Translations under genes and position numbers: made by a program
Shown here: piece by piece, positions 34,808 to 44,378 of the stretch
How positions within the stretch are numbered: the first letter of the stretch is position 1
Layout: every line of letters starts with the position of its first letter
Origin: UBA4971 sp900019985
GTDB taxonomy: Bacteria > Bacillota > SHA-98 > UBA4971
NCBI GenBank assembly: GCA_050949175.1
Contig: JBMNFG010000007.1
Location: 62,001-126,000, forward strand
Direction of reading: 5' to 3'
Length of the DNA stretch: 64,000 nucleotides
Notes under the pieces: model-generated
What the model was told of the DNA's origin: nothing
The model's database searches: none
What the model saw: only the letters and a program-made list of their open reading frames with translations

Positions 34808-35155
34808 ATGGTTTTCCAGGGGAGTGTTGGAAGCACTGATAAGGAGGTAGTATCCAGAGTCGATATTGCCCGCAATATCAAGACAATCGAGTGGCTGAAA
34901 GCCGAGCTTATCACCGGTGTGTCTTCACTTTTCAAAGGAATGCTTAAGAACAATGACGAGCTCATCGCTGATTCCCTTGCTAACATCGTGGTAGGGTGTT
35001 ATCTTCTAGGTAAGCGGTTGGGCCTTCCTTATGGCTCCCTGGACGAAAGGATCGCAGAAAAGGTCAAAGCAAATCTTGAGCAGGGTCATGAGATTGAAGC
35101 GTGGTACGGAGACTTCTCCTTGCTTAAGAGGCACCTAACTGGGAGGAAAACTTGA
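34808..35155 (+). CDS. MazG-like family protein
   Basis: This helical protein of about 115 residues has RNIKTIEWLKAELITGVSSL, DELIADSLANIVVGCYLLG and LDERIAEKVKANLEQGHEIE, matching the MazG-like group that sits next to yybS in Bacillota. Whether it is a pyrophosphohydrolase is unclear. The GTG at 34772 opens the frame, but the ATG at 34808 has AGGGA close upstream. Confidence 0.75.
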   Translation: MVFQGSVGSTDKEVVSRVDIARNIKTIEWLKAELITGVSSLFKGMLKNNDELIADSLANIVVGCYLLGKRLGLPYGSLDERIAEKVKANLEQGHEIEAWYGDFSLLKRHLTGRKT

Positions 35156-35160
35156 AGTAA

Positions 35161-36102
35161 ATGACTCGTTCCAACAATACCAGAATGCTTGTGGAAAGCG
35201 CCTTTTTGGTCGCCATATCCACCTTGTTTTGCATTCTCGATGCTTATATGCCTGTATTTGCTTTTGTATATCCTCTTCCCGTTGTGGTTCTTGTAGTAAG
35301 AAGGGGACTGCGCGCAGGGATCTGGGCAACTGTCATCACAGTGGCGCTTACCGGCATGTTTGTAGGCCCTTTTCAGGGACTCCTTGTCTTCACAAAAATC
35401 GGGATTATCGGGATCACACTTGCTGAATGCATTCGTAAACAGTACTCGCCTGTCACGACCCTGGCGATTACGTCTGTAGCAGTAGCCGTTTCGATAGCTT
35501 TTACTATTGGAGTTAATCTGATTATCGGCGGTTTCAACATCGCGGAACTGTGGGACATGATGGCAAGTGCGACAGATTCCGCTATAGAGCTTTACCGGCG
35601 TATGGGCCTTTCCGAATCAGAGATAGCCAGGATGGAGGAGTACCTGTCACAGTTTGTAGAGATGGCAAGAATTCTTCTTCCTGCATCCATGTTAGTGACT
35701 GTAGTGGCTGTTGCAGGGTTCAATTACTTGATGGCCAGGCTAATCCTGCGTAAGCTTGGGTACAAGTTGGTAGAACTCGAGCCGTTTTCAAAATGGAGAT
35801 TGTCGTGGCATTACGGATGGGGTTATATTGCCGGCCTTGCTTTAGCATTCATTGGACAGCTTCAAGGCATTCCTTTAGTCTTAAATATCGGAACCAACGT
35901 AGCATCGGTATTCAGTATCGTTTTTGCGGTGCAAGGGGCAGCAGTGGTCTGGTTCTTTTTTGAAAAATATCGAGTTCCTAAAGTTGCAAGATGGTTGCTT
36001 ATGATTTTTATTGTTCTTAATCCCACTTTTCTCCAGATGCTATCGTGGCTTGGTGTGTTTGACGCGTGGCTGGATTTTCGTAAGCTGTCTTATATAGAGT
36101 AA
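35161..36102 (+). CDS. YybS family (DUF2232) membrane protein
   Basis: This 313-residue integral membrane protein has about eight helices. YybS hallmarks are MLVESAFLVAISTLFCILDAY, YPLPVVVLVVRRGLRAGIWA and the C-terminal YLMARLILRKLGYKLVELEPF. It precedes rplI, the usual place. The gdpP phosphodiesterase gene that often lies between yybS and rplI is absent here. GGGAGG lies 14 nt before the ATG. Function is unknown. Confidence 0.87.
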   Translation: MTRSNNTRMLVESAFLVAISTLFCILDAYMPVFAFVYPLPVVVLVVRRGLRAGIWATVITVALTGMFVGPFQGLLVFTKIGIIGITLAECIRKQYSPVTTLAITSVAVAVSIAFTIGVNLIIGGFNIAELWDMMASATDSAIELYRRMGLSESEIARMEEYLSQFVEMARILLPASMLVTVVAVAGFNYLMARLILRKLGYKLVELEPFSKWRLSWHYGWGYIAGLALAFIGQLQGIPLVLNIGTNVASVFSIVFAVQGAAVVWFFFEKYRVPKVARWLLMIFIVLNPTFLQMLSWLGVFDAWLDFRKLSYIE

Positions 36103-36113
36103 GGGGTGAAGGT

Positions 36114-36575
36114 ATGGAAGTTATCCTCCTAAAAGATGTGAAAGGGCTTGGTAACGAGGGAGACGTAGTTAAGGTGTCAGACGGATATGCGCGAAACTAC
36201 CTTATACCTAAGGGCTTTGCTCTTCAGGCAACCAAGGCTAACCTGCGCATGCTGAAGGATAAAAGAGAAACCATGGAATCGAAAGCCCAGAGGGAACTGG
36301 CCGCAGCTGAGAAAACCGCAAAGCAGCTGGAGAACTCTGTTGTTACCGTCCGCAGCAAAGCAGGTGAAGGCGGCAGGTTGTTTGGATCCGTAACTGCCAA
36401 GGATATTGCCGGCGCCATAGAAAAAGCATTAGGAATTGCCGTGGACAGACGGCGGATTGAATTGGAGGAACCTATTAAGACGTTAGGTTCGTACAGTGTT
36501 CTTATAAGGCTTCATCCGGAAGTCTCTGCAACAGTACGGGTAGAAGTGGAGTCACAAGCAGAAGGAGAAAAGTAG
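36114..36575 (+). CDS. rplI: 50S ribosomal protein L9
   Basis: L9 binds 23S rRNA and limits frameshifting. The 153-residue protein shows MEVILLKDVKGLGNEGDVVK, VSDGYARNYLIPKG, the long connecting helix and the C-terminal domain GRLFGSVTAKDIAGAIEKA. AAGGGG precedes the ATG. It is followed 2 nt later by lonC. Confidence 0.98.
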   Translation: MEVILLKDVKGLGNEGDVVKVSDGYARNYLIPKGFALQATKANLRMLKDKRETMESKAQRELAAAEKTAKQLENSVVTVRSKAGEGGRLFGSVTAKDIAGAIEKALGIAVDRRRIELEEPIKTLGSYSVLIRLHPEVSATVRVEVESQAEGEK

Positions 36576-36577
36576 TA

Positions 36578-38500
36578 ATGGGAAGTAATGTCGGGGAGTT
36601 TTCAAAAGTATACACATCTGATCCGGAAAAGCTCGAACGTCAGGTGTCAGCCTTGCTCGAGGTCCTGGCACACATATGCGGCAGCGATAAGTTAGTCCTT
36701 AAGGCAGGCAAGTTGGAAGCGTTAGGCCTCCTGAAATCTCAGAACCTTGAAGATAAGGTTATTGCGCTTCAACGCATTGTTTTTGAGGATCCGACCCTTG
36801 ATGAACTGCCGGAAGGCAAGGATATCGATACCATCATCACGGAGATCGAGAACGAAGTCGCTGAGATCCTGGCCAGACGAGAGGTAGAAGAGAGGCTGGA
36901 GCGGAGAGTAGCCCAGAGGATGCAGCAGAAGCACGAAGAGTACGTGCGAGAAGTCAAGATGCAGATGATAAAGGAAGACAGCGTGCCTGACAATGCTCAC
37001 ACGTTAAAAAAATACGCAGAGCTTGAAAAGCTTGAGCGCAGAAAGCTGTCGAAATCCGCTCTTGAGCTTATTAGGCCTAATAAGCTGTCACAGGTTATCG
37101 GGCAAGACCGTGCCATTCGCTCTCTCCTTTCCAAGCTGGCTTCGCCTTTTCCACAGCATGTGATATTGTACGGTCCCCCGGGTGTGGGCAAAACGACTGT
37201 CGCAAGGCTTGTTCTGGAAGAGGCACGTAAGCTGAAATTCACACCTTTTGATAAGACAGCGAAGTTCGTGGAGGTTGACGGGACCACCTTGAGATGGGAT
37301 CCCAGAGAGGTAACAAATCCTCTTCTAGGGTCTGTACACGATCCCATATACCAGGGGGCTAAAAGGGACCTTGCTGAAAGCGGCATACCCGAACCCAAGC
37401 TGGGCCTCGTGACAGAAGCCCACGGGGGAGTCCTTTTCATCGATGAAATAGGTGATATGGATCCTATCCTCCTCAACAAGTTACTGAAAGTGCTGGAAGA
37501 CAAACGTGTATACTTCGATTCTTCGTATTATGATCCTACGGATCCCAATGTGCCGAAGTATATAAAGAAGCTGTTTGAAACAGGCGCACCTGCGGATTTT
37601 ATCTTAATCGGCGCAACCACGAGAGATCCGTCTATGATAAACCCTGCCTTGAGATCCCGTATGGCTGAAGTCTATTTTGAGCCGCTGACCTGCGCCCATA
37701 TTGTGCAAATCGTTAAAGAGGCGGCCAGCAGGATGAAGATACGCCTCGATTCCGAAGTGCCTGAGATTATTAGCGACTACACAATTGAAGGAAGGAAAGC
37801 AGTGGCGATCCTTGCCGACGCCATCGGGCTTGCACTTTATGAGGCAGGAGGAGAGAGGAAAAGGCCTAAGGTAACTAAAGACCATGTCATGGAGGTTATC
37901 CGCTCAGCGCGGATGTCTCCGCAAATCCTCGTCAAGGCTGAGGACCGCACGGAAGTAGGGCGGATTCTGGGGCTTGGAGTAAGTGACTTCGTAGGAAGCG
38001 TCATTGAGATAGAAGCGATTGCATTTCCGGCCAGGGAGGCCGGGAAAGGCATGATAAGGTTCAATGACACTGCAGGCACCATGGCAAAGGACTCGGTTTT
38101 CAATGCTGCATCTGTATTGCGCCAGGTTACCGGAAAAGACCTGGCTGACTACGACGTCCATGTAAACGTGATTGGCGGCGGGCTAATCGACGGCCCTTCT
38201 GCAGGCGCTGCTGTAGCCATTGCCATACTCAGCGCAGTCACTGAGAGGCCCATCAGGCAGGATGTGGCAATCACCGGCGAGATATCCATACGGGGCAAGG
38301 TAAAAGGCGTTGGCGGGATTATCGAGAAGATATACGGTGCAAGACAAGCCGGTGTCAAGACAGTGATAATACCACGGGATAATGCCATGGACAGTCCCCC
38401 GGATCTCCGAGGGATTAACGTGGTAACCGTTGAGCATATTGAAGAGATCTTTCCGTATGTGTTCGAAGATGAAAGGCCCTTTTCTATATCTGCAAGCTAG
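36578..38500 (+). CDS. lonC: Lon family ATP-dependent protease LonC
   Basis: This 640-residue Lon-type AAA+ protease is of the sporulation-associated LonC group, which lies next to rplI in many clostridia. A coiled-coil N-terminal part precedes the AAA+ domain with Walker A GPPGVGKTT, Walker B GVLFIDEIGDMDP and sensor GATTRDPSMINPALRSR. The C-terminal protease domain has the catalytic Ser in GGGLIDGPSAGAAVAIAI and the Lys in KVKGVGGIIEKIYGA, so it should be active. It starts just after rplI. Confidence 0.93.
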   Translation: MGSNVGEFSKVYTSDPEKLERQVSALLEVLAHICGSDKLVLKAGKLEALGLLKSQNLEDKVIALQRIVFEDPTLDELPEGKDIDTIITEIENEVAEILARREVEERLERRVAQRMQQKHEEYVREVKMQMIKEDSVPDNAHTLKKYAELEKLERRKLSKSALELIRPNKLSQVIGQDRAIRSLLSKLASPFPQHVILYGPPGVGKTTVARLVLEEARKLKFTPFDKTAKFVEVDGTTLRWDPREVTNPLLGSVHDPIYQGAKRDLAESGIPEPKLGLVTEAHGGVLFIDEIGDMDPILLNKLLKVLEDKRVYFDSSYYDPTDPNVPKYIKKLFETGAPADFILIGATTRDPSMINPALRSRMAEVYFEPLTCAHIVQIVKEAASRMKIRLDSEVPEIISDYTIEGRKAVAILADAIGLALYEAGGERKRPKVTKDHVMEVIRSARMSPQILVKAEDRTEVGRILGLGVSDFVGSVIEIEAIAFPAREAGKGMIRFNDTAGTMAKDSVFNAASVLRQVTGKDLADYDVHVNVIGGGLIDGPSAGAAVAIAILSAVTERPIRQDVAITGEISIRGKVKGVGGIIEKIYGARQAGVKTVIIPRDNAMDSPPDLRGINVVTVEHIEEIFPYVFEDERPFSISAS

Positions 38501-38593
38501 GTATGAATGACGCCCTTCGGGAATAATACTTGCTGACTTTGGGATCTTCCCACCTGAAACTGCATCTTTCACCGGGGGAAAGGGGTGAAGAAT

Positions 38594-39934
38594 ATGGAGG
38601 CAGCATTTGACACCGGTCGAGTGCCGCCGCAGAGCACAGAAGCTGAGCAAGCAACACTCGGCTCTATGCTCATTGACAGCGACGCTATTACGACCGCATT
38701 AGATATTCTGTCGCCTGGGGACTTTTACAAAGAGGCCCACAGGGTTATCTTTGAAACTATCGTCTCCATGTACGAAAAAGGCGAGGCAATTGACCTCGTC
38801 ACTGTTACAGAGGAACTGCGCAGGCGCGATAAGCTTGATCTCGTAGGAGGTATTCCATACATAGCGTCACTTGCCAGTGTCGTTCCTACTGCAGCTAACG
38901 TCCATTATTATGCCGGGATCGTCAAGGAAAAGTCTATATACCGTGGACTTGTTAAAGTTGGGACAAGCATTGCTGCCATCGGATATGAAGGCGCTGAAGA
39001 TGTAGATGATGCTTTGGATCAGGCGGAGCAGATGATATTCTCTCTTTCTCAGAGAAGAAGCGCAGACGGTGTGGCAGATATCAAGGCAGTCCTCATGGAT
39101 ACCTTCGAACGTATCGAGACTCTCTATGAGACCAAAGGAAGAGGAACCGGAGTTCCTACAGGGTTTAAGGATCTGGATACAATGCTAACAGGCCTTCAGC
39201 CGTCAGACCTGATTATCATCGCAGCAAGGCCGTCCATGGGAAAAACCAGCCTTGCGCTGAATATTGCATCGCACGTAGCTTTAAACGAGAATCTGCCTGT
39301 GATGATTTTCAGCCTTGAAATGTCCAGAGAGCAGCTGGCAATGCGCCTTCTTTCTGCTGAAGCAAGAGTCGACGGACAGAGACTGCGAAGAGGCCAACTG
39401 GCAGATGAAGACTGGCAAAAACTCTCTTACGGGTTGGGCAGGCTCAGTGAAGCCCCGCTCTACATAGATGACAGCCCTACGCTTACCGCATTGGATATCA
39501 GGGCAAGGTCTCGCAGGTTGAAGGCGGAAGCCGGCCTCGGCCTCATAGTAATCGATTATCTGCAGCTTATTCAAGGAAAGGCACGATCCGAAAACAGGCA
39601 GCAGGAAATCGCTGAAATAACAAGGTCACTTAAGGCGCTTGCCAGGGAACTGCGGGTTCCTGTTGTAGCCTTGGCGCAGCTTAGCAGGGCTGTTGAGACT
39701 GCTTCAGAGCGCAGGCCGCTCTTAAGCCACCTTAAGGAGAGCGGAGAGATCGAGACTGCAGCAGACGTCGTAGCTTTCATTTACCGTGAAGACTACTACA
39801 ACGCGAACACTCAGAAAAAGAACGTGGCTGAGATAATCATTGCCAAGCAGCGTAACGGCCCTACCGGTTCAGTTGAGTTAATGTGGCGTAGGGAATTCAC
39901 GAGATTTGAGAACCTTTATCAGAAGCAGGCATAA
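38594..39934 (+). CDS. dnaB: Replicative DNA helicase DnaB
   Basis: This hexameric 5'-3' helicase moves the replication fork. The N-terminal domain (PPQSTEAEQATLGSMLIDSD) is followed by the RecA-like motor with Walker A ARPSMGKTSLALNIA, IDYLQLIQGK, SRSLK-type and REDYYN segments. The GTG at 38585 opens the frame, but AGGGG with 9-nt spacing marks the ATG at 38594. Its nearness to rpsF, ssb and rplI fits an origin-proximal region. Confidence 0.97.
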   Translation: MEAAFDTGRVPPQSTEAEQATLGSMLIDSDAITTALDILSPGDFYKEAHRVIFETIVSMYEKGEAIDLVTVTEELRRRDKLDLVGGIPYIASLASVVPTAANVHYYAGIVKEKSIYRGLVKVGTSIAAIGYEGAEDVDDALDQAEQMIFSLSQRRSADGVADIKAVLMDTFERIETLYETKGRGTGVPTGFKDLDTMLTGLQPSDLIIIAARPSMGKTSLALNIASHVALNENLPVMIFSLEMSREQLAMRLLSAEARVDGQRLRRGQLADEDWQKLSYGLGRLSEAPLYIDDSPTLTALDIRARSRRLKAEAGLGLIVIDYLQLIQGKARSENRQQEIAEITRSLKALARELRVPVVALAQLSRAVETASERRPLLSHLKESGEIETAADVVAFIYREDYYNANTQKKNVAEIIIAKQRNGPTGSVELMWRREFTRFENLYQKQA

Positions 39935-39942
39935 GATTTTCT

Positions 39943-39974
39943 CGATCTCGTAGATACCTGAAACAATGAGATCG
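39943..39974. terminator. Weak bidirectional terminator
   Basis: CGATCTC and GAGATCG form a 7-bp stem with an 18-nt loop between convergent dnaB and the radical SAM gene. Short T-tracts flank it. Confidence 0.45.
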
Positions 39975-39993
39975 CACAGGATGAAACCAGAAA

Positions 39994-40902
39994 TCAGCGG
40001 GCAAGCCGGTGCAGCCCCTGGTTTCTTGCTATCTCTATAGCCTCTCTGTATTCATGAGAGGTAATGCGTCGGTTCAAAGGCGGGTATTCCCGGGCACGGT
40101 ATTCAGGTCTGTACTGTGCCATTATATTTATATACGTATCCTGTGAGATCTCTTTTGCGATAAATTCCATGATTTCAGCGGTGCCTGCCAACCCTCCCGG
40201 CAGCACCAGGTGACGGACGAGCAGGCCTCGCCTGGCGATTCCGTTTTTGTCGATCACAAGATCCCCCACCTGCCTGTGCATTTCCCGGAGGGCTGCTTTT
40301 GCCACCTTGGGATAATCTTTTGCACCTGAATAGCGGAGCGCATGTTCTCGGCGGGCATATTTGACATCAGGCATGTAGATGTCTACTATCCCGTCGAGGA
40401 TTTTGAGGGTTTCAACGGATTCATATCCCCCGCAGTTATATACTAAAGGGATGCTCAGCCCTTTATCGCATGCTGCTATGAGCGCTGCAAGTATCTGCGG
40501 CACGCAGTGGGTAGGAGTAACGAGATTGATGTTATGGCAGCCTGCTTTCTGGAGAGAGGCCATTATTTTTCCCAGTTCATCTGTGCTAATCTGTCGGCCC
40601 ATTCCCATTTGGCTGATGTCCCAGTTCTGGCAGAACACGCATTTGAGGTTGCATCCGGTGAAGAATACGGTACCGGAACCGCATCTTCCTACAAGGGGAG
40701 GCTCTTCACCGAAATGCGGCCCCCAGCTTGAGATCAGGACTGTGTCATCAGCCTCGCATATCCCGGTCTCGCCGGAAAGCCTGTCTACGCCGCATTCATG
40801 ACCGCACAAGTTGCAGCATCTAAGCCTTTCCCATGCAGCTTTCTCTCTTTCTTTAAGTTCGCCTGTCTCCCAAAGGGCCCTGTATGAAGACACATATTCC
40901 AT
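39994..40902 (-). CDS. Radical SAM protein, PflA-like (COG1313 type)
   Basis: This 302-residue radical SAM protein has the cluster motif CNLKCVFC in FFTGCNLKCVFCQNWDIS, and an upstream Cys-rich segment CCNLCGHECGVDRLSGETG with CEAD that may bind another metal. NLVTPTHCVPQILAAL and YNCGGYES are family-typical. The substrate is unknown; related proteins are annotated as pyruvate formate-lyase activating enzyme-like, but no pfl gene is here. GCAGG lies about 8 nt before the ATG. Confidence 0.87.
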   Translation of the reverse strand: MEYVSSYRALWETGELKEREKAAWERLRCCNLCGHECGVDRLSGETGICEADDTVLISSWGPHFGEEPPLVGRCGSGTVFFTGCNLKCVFCQNWDISQMGMGRQISTDELGKIMASLQKAGCHNINLVTPTHCVPQILAALIAACDKGLSIPLVYNCGGYESVETLKILDGIVDIYMPDVKYARREHALRYSGAKDYPKVAKAALREMHRQVGDLVIDKNGIARRGLLVRHLVLPGGLAGTAEIMEFIAKEISQDTYINIMAQYRPEYRAREYPPLNRRITSHEYREAIEIARNQGLHRLAR

Positions 40903-41061
40903 GGGACATACCTGCTTGTCACAGAGTAAGATAAAGAAGACTTCGGTCCTCTCATCGAGTTTAGTATACCATGTTCTTACTTAGCCGTATTTCGGCACCA
41001 CCATCGAAAAAGAAGGAGTTTTGGATTTTGGTTATAAACTCTCAATTGGAGGTGGCATGTA

Positions 41062-41514
41062 ATGGAAGGTACACATCGTGACGCAGGTAAAGATGCGATT
41101 GCAAATTTCAACGAAGGGTTCAACTGCGCTGAGTCAGTAGCTAAGGCACTTTGTGAGGCACTGGGATTAGATGTCAAATGTGCTGTCAAGGCAGCAACCC
41201 CGTTCGGCGGCGGAGTAGGAGGACGAGGGTATCTGTGCGGTGCAGTGACCGGTGCTGTGATTGCTCTCGGACTCTGTAAAGGACGCGGAGCCGAAGAGGA
41301 AGACAGGCGTGTGTGCACTAAGATAGCCCGACGGTTTGTCGATGATTTTCTCAACGAGTTTTCCACTGTGTTGTGTAGGGACATTCTCGGTGTTGACCTT
41401 ACGACTCCGGAAGGGAGCAAAAAACATAAAGAATACCTTCGTGACGAGAAGTGCTGTCCCGTCATCATCTTTGCTGCAAACAAAATGCACGACCTGATAA
41501 ACTCCTTGGAGTGA
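41062..41514 (+). CDS. C_GCAxxG_C_C family protein
   Basis: This 150-residue protein has the family's Cys signature: FNCAESVAKAL, the GYLCGAVTGAVIALG motif, then later Cys in RVCTKIARR, TVLCRDILG and EKCCPVI. These are seen in a family likely to bind metal or take part in redox chemistry, but function is unknown. GGAGGTGG precedes the ATG. A tRNA cluster follows on the other strand. Confidence 0.88.
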   Translation: MEGTHRDAGKDAIANFNEGFNCAESVAKALCEALGLDVKCAVKAATPFGGGVGGRGYLCGAVTGAVIALGLCKGRGAEEEDRRVCTKIARRFVDDFLNEFSTVLCRDILGVDLTTPEGSKKHKEYLRDEKCCPVIIFAANKMHDLINSLE

Positions 41515-41615
41515 CGGCACTTTTCCGATGTAGCGAAGGTGAGGAATAGGTTGCGAATAGGTTGCTGTGGCCCACATGGAGTGTTGGGCTATTGGCCATA
41601 TGTACACAAAAATGG

Positions 41616-41687
41616 AGCGGATGACGGGATTCGAACCCGCGACTCTCGGCTTGGGAAGCCGATGCTCTACCACTGAGCTACATCCGC
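41616..41687 (-). tRNA. tRNA-Gly (CCC)
   Basis: Read on the minus strand, the acceptor GCGGATG / CATCCGC, D-arm GCTC/GAGC, anticodon arm TCGGC-TTCCCAA-GCCGA and T-arm GCGGG-TTCGAAT-CCCGT close in a 72-nt cloverleaf. Anticodon CCC reads GGG. CCA is not encoded. Confidence 0.96.
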
Positions 41688-41709
41688 TCGCTTTATATTG
41701 AAGTGTAAG

Positions 41710-41786
41710 TGGTGGTCGCTGCTGGACTCGAACCAGCGACCTCTACGATGTGAGCGTAGCGCTCTAACCGGCTGAGCTAAGCGACC
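41710..41786 (-). tRNA. tRNA-Val (CAC)
   Basis: Acceptor GGTCGCT / AGCGACC with encoded CCA (plus 41710-41712), anticodon arm CTACG-CTCACAT-CGTAG and T-arm GCTGG-TTCGAGT-CCAGC. Anticodon CAC reads GUG. Confidence 0.96.
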
Positions 41787-41875
41787 ATCACAATCCTATC
41801 TATTCTACAGCATTATATAATAATTATAGTATTTCAAGTCTCAAAAAACAAGTGCGGCCAAAGAAAACAAAAATA

Positions 41876-41951
41876 TGGCGCTCCCAGCGGAATTCGAATC
41901 CGCGCCGCCGCCTTGAAAGGGCGGTGTCCTAGGCCGCTAGACGATGGGAGC
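41876..41951 (-). tRNA. tRNA-Glu (TTC)
   Basis: Acceptor GCTCCCA / TGGGAGC with discriminator G and encoded CCA (plus 41876-41878), anticodon arm CCGCC-CTTTCAA-GGCGG and T-loop TTCGAAT. Anticodon TTC reads GAA and GAG. Confidence 0.95.
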
Positions 41952-42098
41952 GCAAAGTTAGCTGATTATTATTTGCTTGTTCGACACTTGCAATCCTAGC
42001 ATATGCCGAACCCTGCTGTCAAGAGTTTTTCGTTAAACCTGAAGCTCTGTAGCAGGGTTTGTAAGGTTTGGCAGTCTTCAAGGGATCCGGAAAGGCTG

Positions 42099-42107
42099 TG
42101 GTATAAT
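42099..42107 (+). promoter_or_regulatory. Extended -10 promoter of the HD-domain gene
   Basis: TGGTATAAT is an extended -10 of sigma-A type 36 bp before the GTG start. No clear -35. Confidence 0.6.
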
Positions 42108-42142
42108 AGCTTTTGATTCAAGCCCAATAGGAGCTGAGCTTA

Positions 42143-42745
42143 GTGGACAACTTGCATCAACATGCAGCAACTGACATTGACACGCGGGAACTGAGAGAGC
42201 TTCAGGCTCGTTGTATAGAGGCGTTGCAGCGCTATGGACTCCCTGAAGGCATTATAAACCACTCCCGAAAAGTGGCCCGTGTAGCTGAGATTATTGCAAG
42301 GGAACTTGAGGCATCAGGTTATCCTGTCGACCTTAGAAGTGTAGTGGCAGGGGCCTTGCTTCATGATATAGGAAAATCCGAAGTCTACAGAAGACAGAGT
42401 GCACGAAACCACGCAGAAGCGTCAGCGGAAATCGCCACAAGGGAAGGCATGGGGGAATTCGCGCCTTTAGTGCTAAGGCATATTCTCGATGCAATCATCA
42501 GCGAAAACGAACCCCCGCTGACATGGGAAGAGAAAATTGTATTCTACGCTGACAAGATCGTAACTGATAGGCTTGTATCTCTAGAGGAACGTTTCAGAGA
42601 TCTCTTGGAAAGAAGGAAGGATATAAAACTCCTCCTTGAAACAACATATGAGCCTACGAAGGCTCTAGAGTCTGAGATCCTGACAGCGGCAGGCATCAGT
42701 TGGGATGATCTGAAATCCCGTTTTCATGAGGATCAGAGTCTGTAG
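42143..42745 (+). CDS. HDIG/HD domain phosphohydrolase family protein
   Basis: This 200-residue protein has an HD domain with HSRKVARVAEIIA, LLHDIGKSEVYR, HAEASAEIA, RHILDAIIS and YADKIVTDRLV, in the order of a metal-dependent phosphohydrolase. The substrate is unknown. The GTG start has AGGAG upstream. The 3' end overlaps the convergent MATE gene by 50 bp. Confidence 0.88.
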   Translation: MDNLHQHAATDIDTRELRELQARCIEALQRYGLPEGIINHSRKVARVAEIIARELEASGYPVDLRSVVAGALLHDIGKSEVYRRQSARNHAEASAEIATREGMGEFAPLVLRHILDAIISENEPPLTWEEKIVFYADKIVTDRLVSLEERFRDLLERRKDIKLLLETTYEPTKALESEILTAAGISWDDLKSRFHEDQSL

Positions 42746-44108
42746 CGTGCTTTACTATGACATGACGCTTCCAGCGTCCTGTTTTGTAGTAGGCGTAATT
42801 CAGTATCGACCCTACGACCGGGCCTGCGAGAATAGCTATCCATACGCCTCTTACTCCAAAGCTTGGTAATCGTGACAATGTGGCAGCCAGCGGAACCCTT
42901 ACTACCCATAAAGAAGTCAATGTAATAAACATGGCTGTGACTGTATCTCCCGCTCCGCGAAGGACCCCTGACAAGGCAAACATACAGGCATATGGCACAT
43001 AGGACAGAGCTGCGAATCTCAAGTAATCTGCACCTACTCTAATGACACCCGTGTCCTTAGTGAAAATGGAGATGAGTTTGCCTCGAATCGTAAACATCAC
43101 CAAGGCCAGTGTGGCGGTGATCCCTACTGTCAGGATCAGGCTCCAGCGGACCGTATCTCTGACCCTGTCGTCACGCCTTGCTCCGAGGTTTTGGCCTACG
43201 AGAGATGTGACTGCCAATCCTCCGCTCATTGCAGGCATAAACGCAAACTGGTCCAGCCTCAGGCCTACGCCGTACCCTGCCATCACCGCACTCCCGAACC
43301 GGTTGACTATGGAGTTGACCGTCAAGGCGCTGAGGGAAACAGCGGTCTGCTGAATGCTCGCAGGGAGCCCGATCCGAGTTATCATCGAGAACACAGAGAA
43401 ATCCAGCTGCCATTGGCCTTTTCTGAGAGTCAGCAAGCCTGATTTTCTCTGGAGGTAGGCCAGGGAGAGTACGGCAGACAATGCCTGGGAGAGTATGGTC
43501 GCGTATGCAACGCCTGCGATCTCCATTCTCGGGATAGGGCCTGCTCCGAATATGAAGATGGGATCGAGGATTATGTTGGTAACAGTTGCATACGCCAAAT
43601 AGCGCAAAGGCGTTCTGGAGTCGCCAAGTCCTCTTAATATGGAGCTAGCCGCGTTGTAAAGGAATGTTGCAACAAGGCCTAAAAGGTATATTCCCAGGTA
43701 CGTGGATGCACCTTCAAATACATCGGGAGGCACATTGATTAACCTGAGCAAGGGTTCTCTTATGAAGATTCCTACAGCCGTAATGACAATGCCTGTAACG
43801 GTCAAAAGGACTATGGAATTGTTTATTATGTGGCTGACCCTGTCCTCTTGTTTTGCACCCCAGTGCTGCGCCACTATTGTAGTGATCGCTATTGTAAGGC
43901 CCAAGACAAAGGCTATTAAGGCATGGATCACAGGCCCACTTGCTGATACTGCAGCGAGAGCCTGGGGGCCCAGGTACCTGCCTACCCAGAAACTGTCAAC
44001 CGTACTGTACAGGGCTTGAAGCAAGTTCCCGAGGAGCATGGGCACGGAGAACCTAATGAGGTGCCCGGGTATACTGCCTTCGGTAAAATCAACAGTTCCG
44101 CGCTGCAT
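42696..44108 (-). CDS. MATE family efflux transporter
   Basis: This protein of about 470 residues has 12 membrane helices. It exports drugs or metabolites with Na+ or H+ exchange. N-terminal LIRFSVPMLLGNLLQALYSTVDSFWVG, LTIAITTIVAQHWGAK and GLGDSRTPLRYLAYATV are typical. The frame opens at 44141, but GGGAG 7 nt upstream marks the ATG at 44108 on the minus strand. The stop lies inside the end of the HD gene, a 50-bp tail-to-tail overlap. The substrate is unknown. Confidence 0.93.
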   Translation of the reverse strand: MQRGTVDFTEGSIPGHLIRFSVPMLLGNLLQALYSTVDSFWVGRYLGPQALAAVSASGPVIHALIAFVLGLTIAITTIVAQHWGAKQEDRVSHIINNSIVLLTVTGIVITAVGIFIREPLLRLINVPPDVFEGASTYLGIYLLGLVATFLYNAASSILRGLGDSRTPLRYLAYATVTNIILDPIFIFGAGPIPRMEIAGVAYATILSQALSAVLSLAYLQRKSGLLTLRKGQWQLDFSVFSMITRIGLPASIQQTAVSLSALTVNSIVNRFGSAVMAGYGVGLRLDQFAFMPAMSGGLAVTSLVGQNLGARRDDRVRDTVRWSLILTVGITATLALVMFTIRGKLISIFTKDTGVIRVGADYLRFAALSYVPYACMFALSGVLRGAGDTVTAMFITLTSLWVVRVPLAATLSRLPSFGVRGVWIAILAGPVVGSILNYAYYKTGRWKRHVIVKHATDSDPHENGISDHPN

Positions 44109-44314
44109 ACAGTCACTCCCTGCAACCTTGCTCTCCTTCATGAACAGGGAACTCAGTCATATTACTTATGTTACCTTCCAGGACAGTTTAGATCAACGTA
44201 TATCCCGGCCTGGTAAAAGTCTCCCTTAATGGCTTTATAAGCTAACAATACCCCAAATTCCCTCCTAGAGCTTGTGTTTCCTATGCAGGAATTCCATTGT
44301 AGAAAGCGAAATCG

Positions 44315-44343
44315 TTGACATAAACTTTGAAACTTGTGCTTAT
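44315..44343 (+). promoter_or_regulatory. Probable sigma-A promoter of the subtilase gene
   Basis: A perfect TTGACA -35 is followed after 17 bp by the weak -10 GCTTAT, with a TGC-extended TTATTG just after. The start of transcription would fall near 44350, downstream of the TTG at 44334. Confidence 0.6.
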
Positions 44344-44378
44344 TGTCCAAATATTGCCATAGAAGGGAGAGGAGTAGG

